Part shown: piece by piece, positions 61,638 to 64,000 of the stretch
Layout of the letters: each line of letters starts with the position of its first letter
How positions within the stretch are numbered: the first letter of the stretch is position 1
NCBI GenBank assembly: GCA_047630275.1
Contig: JBLHVN010000002.1
Location: 496,001 to 560,000 of the forward strand
Source: GCA-2720865 sp047630275
Lineage (GTDB): Bacteria; Bdellovibrionota; Bacteriovoracia; Bacteriovoracales; Bacteriovoracaceae
Reading direction: 5' to 3'
Length of the DNA stretch: 64,000 nt
The notes under the pieces: generated by a model
What the model was told of the DNA's origin: nothing
Database searches by the model: none
The model's input: only the letters and a program-made list of their open reading frames with translations
Program-made: the position numbers and the translations under genes

Positions 61638-62414
61638 CTACGTCAGAAACTGGAACCATTGCCCCAGCTGCTCAGTGTATACTCTGAAGCCAACTTGGAA
61701 GAACTCTTCCGAACTAGCTGCAAAAATTAATAATCCAAGGCCAATGTTCACTACGAAACTGACCATAATAATATTCATTTGAGGAACCGTTCTTGCGATG
61801 ATTCCTAAGACAGACATGATTAAAAGATTTGTAAAAATTAAAGGCGACGCAAGCATAAGCGCCGATAAGAAAATATTCTTAAAAAGATCCATGAAAAAGA
61901 CGGTTGAATGAGCCATCTTTCCAATATCGTGCATGTGAATACTAAAGAAGCTATTAAAGACACCCTTAAACATAGGAAGAAGTGCCCCTGAAGTTACGAT
62001 AATGATAAGCATCGTCCATTGAATCATTGTTTCAAAGGGACCGATTTGTGACCCACTTGAAGGATCAAAGTACCTAACAGCGGCAAAACCAACTTGTTGA
62101 GTGATGATAGAACCAGCTGAGATGAACATATTCATGATGGACTTAACTAAGTATCCAATGATTAATCCTGAGATTGTATAGAAGGCTGTTAAACCCCAAA
62201 AGTTCCCTACTCCATAATGAGCGATATCGACTAAGATCTCACTTTGAATATAAGGAAAGAAAGCATAAGTGATCATAAGAGTGGTCATGGCTTTAACAAC
62301 TGCAGGGATGCTCATACCGTCAAAGATTGGCAATTGAAAGATCACAGCAAGACAGCGGCTAAAGGCCAACCAGAATGCTATAAGAATTTGTTGATCAATT
62401 ACCTGTACGTTCAA
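61638..62414 (-). CDS. fliR: Flagellar export gate protein FliR
   Basis: A 258-residue integral membrane protein with about six hydrophobic helices, and 'GSIITQQVGFAAVRYFDPSSG' in the typical FliR loop. Forms the export gate with FliP and FliQ. Two bases between fliQ and fliR suggest coupled translation. Confidence 0.93.
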   Translation of the reverse strand: MNVQVIDQQILIAFWLAFSRCLAVIFQLPIFDGMSIPAVVKAMTTLMITYAFFPYIQSEILVDIAHYGVGNFWGLTAFYTISGLIIGYLVKSIMNMFISAGSIITQQVGFAAVRYFDPSSGSQIGPFETMIQWTMLIIIVTSGALLPMFKGVFNSFFSIHMHDIGKMAHSTVFFMDLFKNIFLSALMLASPLIFTNLLIMSVLGIIARTVPQMNIIMVSFVVNIGLGLLIFAASSEEFFQVGFRVYTEQLGQWFQFLT

Positions 62415-62416
62415 TT

Positions 62417-62689
62417 CTATCTACCTACTACTGAAGGAATGCTTACGATTAAATCTCTCGTAAAAGTTGTTAATGTATCTGTCATCCATGGAGCGCAAAT
62501 AGCGAGGGCTCCGACGATCACAAGGATCTTAGGAATAAAAGAAAGTGTTTGCTCGTTGATCTGAGTCACTGCTTGAAAAAGTGAAACTAAGATACCCATA
62601 AAAAGAGCTCCAAGTAACATTGGCGCAGAGATCATCAAAGCAACCTTGACCGCTTCGTGAGTAATTCCTGATACTGCATCAAATCCCAT
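62417..62689 (-). CDS. fliQ: Flagellar export gate protein FliQ
   Basis: A 90-residue protein with two transmembrane helices and the FliQ signature (SLFQAVTQINEQTLSFIPK). Family length is exact. Nine bases after fliP. Confidence 0.95.
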   Translation of the reverse strand: MGFDAVSGITHEAVKVALMISAPMLLGALFMGILVSLFQAVTQINEQTLSFIPKILVIVGALAICAPWMTDTLTTFTRDLIVSIPSVVGR

Positions 62690-62698
62690 AACTTATCC

Positions 62699-63451
62699 TT
62701 AATGAAACGATCTCAAAAGAGATCCTGTTACTAGCTGCCAACCATCTACTAAAACAAAGAGTAATAATTTAAAAGGCATTGAGATAACTACCGGCGGAAG
62801 CATCATCATACCCATGGCCATTAAGACTGAAGCTACAACCATATCCAGAATCAAAAAGGGGATATAGAGAAGAAAGCCAATTTGAAAGGCTGTCTTAAGT
62901 TCAGAAATAATAAAAGCAGGGATTAAAAAGTGAATAGGAACATCAGCTACCGTATTAGGAGCTTTCTCTCCCGTTACATCATAAAATAAAGCGATGTCTG
63001 CTTTACGAACTTGCTTAGTCATAAAGCCTCTTAGATGAAATTCAATCTTATCTAGAGCAACGCCTGTTGTGATTTTTTTGGCCATATAAGGTTGGATAGC
63101 CTGATCATAGATCGCCGTCCCAGTAGGCTTCATCACAAAGATGGAAAGGAACATGGCAAAACCAATTAGTAATTGATTAGGTGGTAAGTTCTGAGTCCCT
63201 AAAGCCTGCCTCATAAATGAGAGAACCACGATGATTCTTGTAAAACATGTACAAAGAATGAGAATCGCAGGGGCCATTGTTAAGACTGTGAAAAGAACGA
63301 GAACCTGGAGGCTATCTACTAGATCAGCTCCTTGTCCAAAATTTACTGCTAAACCTGGGAGGTTTAAACCTGTCGCTTTCTGGGCAAAAAGAGGCCCAGA
63401 AATCATAAAAGGTAAAATCCATTTTAACCAAGCCGTCATCCTGACAACCAT
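62699..63451 (-). CDS. fliP: Flagellar export gate protein FliP
   Basis: A 250-residue FliP with cleavable signal peptide and four helices. FTRIIVVLSFMRQALGTQNLPPNQ and FQIGFLLYIPFLILDMVVAS are family signatures. AGGA six bases upstream of the ATG. Confidence 0.96.
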   Translation of the reverse strand: MVVRMTAWLKWILPFMISGPLFAQKATGLNLPGLAVNFGQGADLVDSLQVLVLFTVLTMAPAILILCTCFTRIIVVLSFMRQALGTQNLPPNQLLIGFAMFLSIFVMKPTGTAIYDQAIQPYMAKKITTGVALDKIEFHLRGFMTKQVRKADIALFYDVTGEKAPNTVADVPIHFLIPAFIISELKTAFQIGFLLYIPFLILDMVVASVLMAMGMMMLPPVVISMPFKLLLFVLVDGWQLVTGSLLRSFH

Positions 63452-63464
63452 GTTACGTCCTTTT

Positions 63465-64000
63465 TTATTGAAAGCTTTTTAGATTCTTGACCTTATTCTT
63501 GATCTGATCTGAAAGCTTAACTTTTTCTTCAATTGTATTTTCTGCAAGTAAAGCAGCTAAACTTGGGTTCCCATCCGTGGTCTCTTCCGTTTTAGCTTCT
63601 GACATATCTTTTAATTTAAATTCTTTATTTCCGTTATCTGCATCAAAAAGAGAGGTATCAAAATTATTCCCAGCGACTTTCTTCTCACCATCTTTTAAAA
63701 GTCCATTTACATCGTTAATTTCTCCAAGTGGCTGAAGTCCAGCATCAGAAGAACCAACAAGAAAAACTTGATTATGAGCTCTGACCATCATGACTGATTT
63801 TTTAGGGGCAACATAAGTTGTGCTCAATACTTCCACCATTTTTTGATTGTTTAAGAATCCGAGTTTCCCCTTCTTCATAACTCCCTTTCTCATAAGAGCT
63901 ACGACTCCATAAAAGAGGAGGAGGACTACTCCTAAGAATGCAACAAACTTACCAATGTAGCTCATCACTGAAAACGACGACTTAGGCGCTAACTCAGCCT
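63465..64000 (-). CDS. fliO: Flagellar biosynthesis protein FliO (5' end beyond window)
   Basis: The visible part has one transmembrane helix (IGKFVAFLGVVLLLFYGVVAL) followed by a FliO cytoplasmic segment (KMVEVLSTTYVAPKKSVMMVRAHNQVFLVG cut here in words as the 'KKSVMMV' core). GTG/ATG codons at 63963-63968 could be starts, but they lack a Shine-Dalgarno sequence and the frame stays open to the right edge with a plausible periplasmic lead (AELAPKSSFS). I therefore treat the gene as 5'-truncated by the window. FliO supports FliP assembly. Confidence 0.8.
   Translation of the reverse strand, partial: AELAPKSSFSVMSYIGKFVAFLGVVLLLFYGVVALMRKGVMKKGKLGFLNNQKMVEVLSTTYVAPKKSVMMVRAHNQVFLVGSSDAGLQPLGEINDVNGLLKDGEKKVAGNNFDTSLFDADNGNKEFKLKDMSEAKTEETTDGNPSLAALLAENTIEEKVKLSDQIKNKVKNLKSFQ

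Noticed and set aside
1..64000. Mobile elements, prophage, CRISPR arrays, tRNA genes
   Set aside because: No transposase, integrase, phage gene, regularly spaced direct repeats or tRNA cloverleaf was seen. Gene order looks like core chromosome.

Overview
The window is AT-rich, densely packed Gram-negative chromosome. It carries lipid A synthesis (lpxA/B/D/K), BAM and Lol machinery, Lnt, KdsD and a flagellar export operon, with many secreted or lipoprotein orphans between housekeeping genes. This content and gene order suggest a predatory bacterium of the Bdellovibrio/Bacteriovorax group (Bdellovibrionota), close to Bacteriovoracaceae. That placement is inferred from content, not from a search. 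I see no rRNA, tRNA, insertion sequence, prophage or CRISPR array.

Layout. 1-3.7 kb (minus): a three-gene translationally coupled operon, GNAT - LuxE-like - LuxC-like, with LuxC running off the left edge and no luciferase visible. 3.8-9.1 kb: seven unassigned genes, mostly secreted or membrane proteins. 9.1-13.9 kb (minus): rho-prfA-prmC-murA-HIT. 14.2-15.7 kb: ruvX-mltG. 15.7-24.8 kb: flavin reductase-like and repeat proteins, a DksA/TraR-family gene behind an unusual structured leader, a subtilase, lnt, kdsD, a BamC-like lipoprotein and a coiled-coil membrane protein. 24.9-31.9 kb: yacG and a class IV PLP enzyme (minus) diverging from a pantothenate/CoA operon: IlvC-like reductase-panB-coaX-coaBC-panC-hflX. 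31.9-32.4 kb: a gene-poor, structured interval with a probable ncRNA and a 32-codon membrane peptide. 32.4-36 kb: small genes and rpsA.

36-50.5 kb is one long minus-strand block for envelope biogenesis: ybeY, prfB (with a programmed +1 frameshift), a single LolC/E-type permease, lolD, bamA, skp, lpxD, fabZ, lpxA, a Gfo/Idh/MocA oxidoreductase (GnnA candidate), lpxB, lpxK, a DUF3108 lipoprotein and a glycosyltransferase. mazG-coaE follow on the plus strand. 51.9-64 kb (minus) holds fliO(partial)-fliP-fliQ-fliR-flhB-flhA-flhF-flhG-fliA followed by two unassigned proteins.

Most interesting points: (1) an IlvC (ketol-acid reductoisomerase) homologue heading the pan/coa operon, a candidate ketopantoate reductase in place of PanE; (2) a leader before the DksA-family gene with a chain of mutually exclusive helices ending at the Shine-Dalgarno sequence; (3) an FlhF whose P-loop, G3 and G4 motifs are all degenerate, next to an FlhG without an obvious DQAxxLR activator motif; (4) LuxC/LuxE without luciferase, joined to a GNAT; (5) a candidate ncRNA and small membrane peptide between hflX and a receiver-like gene; (6) the oxidoreductase between lpxA and lpxB, which suggests a 2,3-diamino lipid A.
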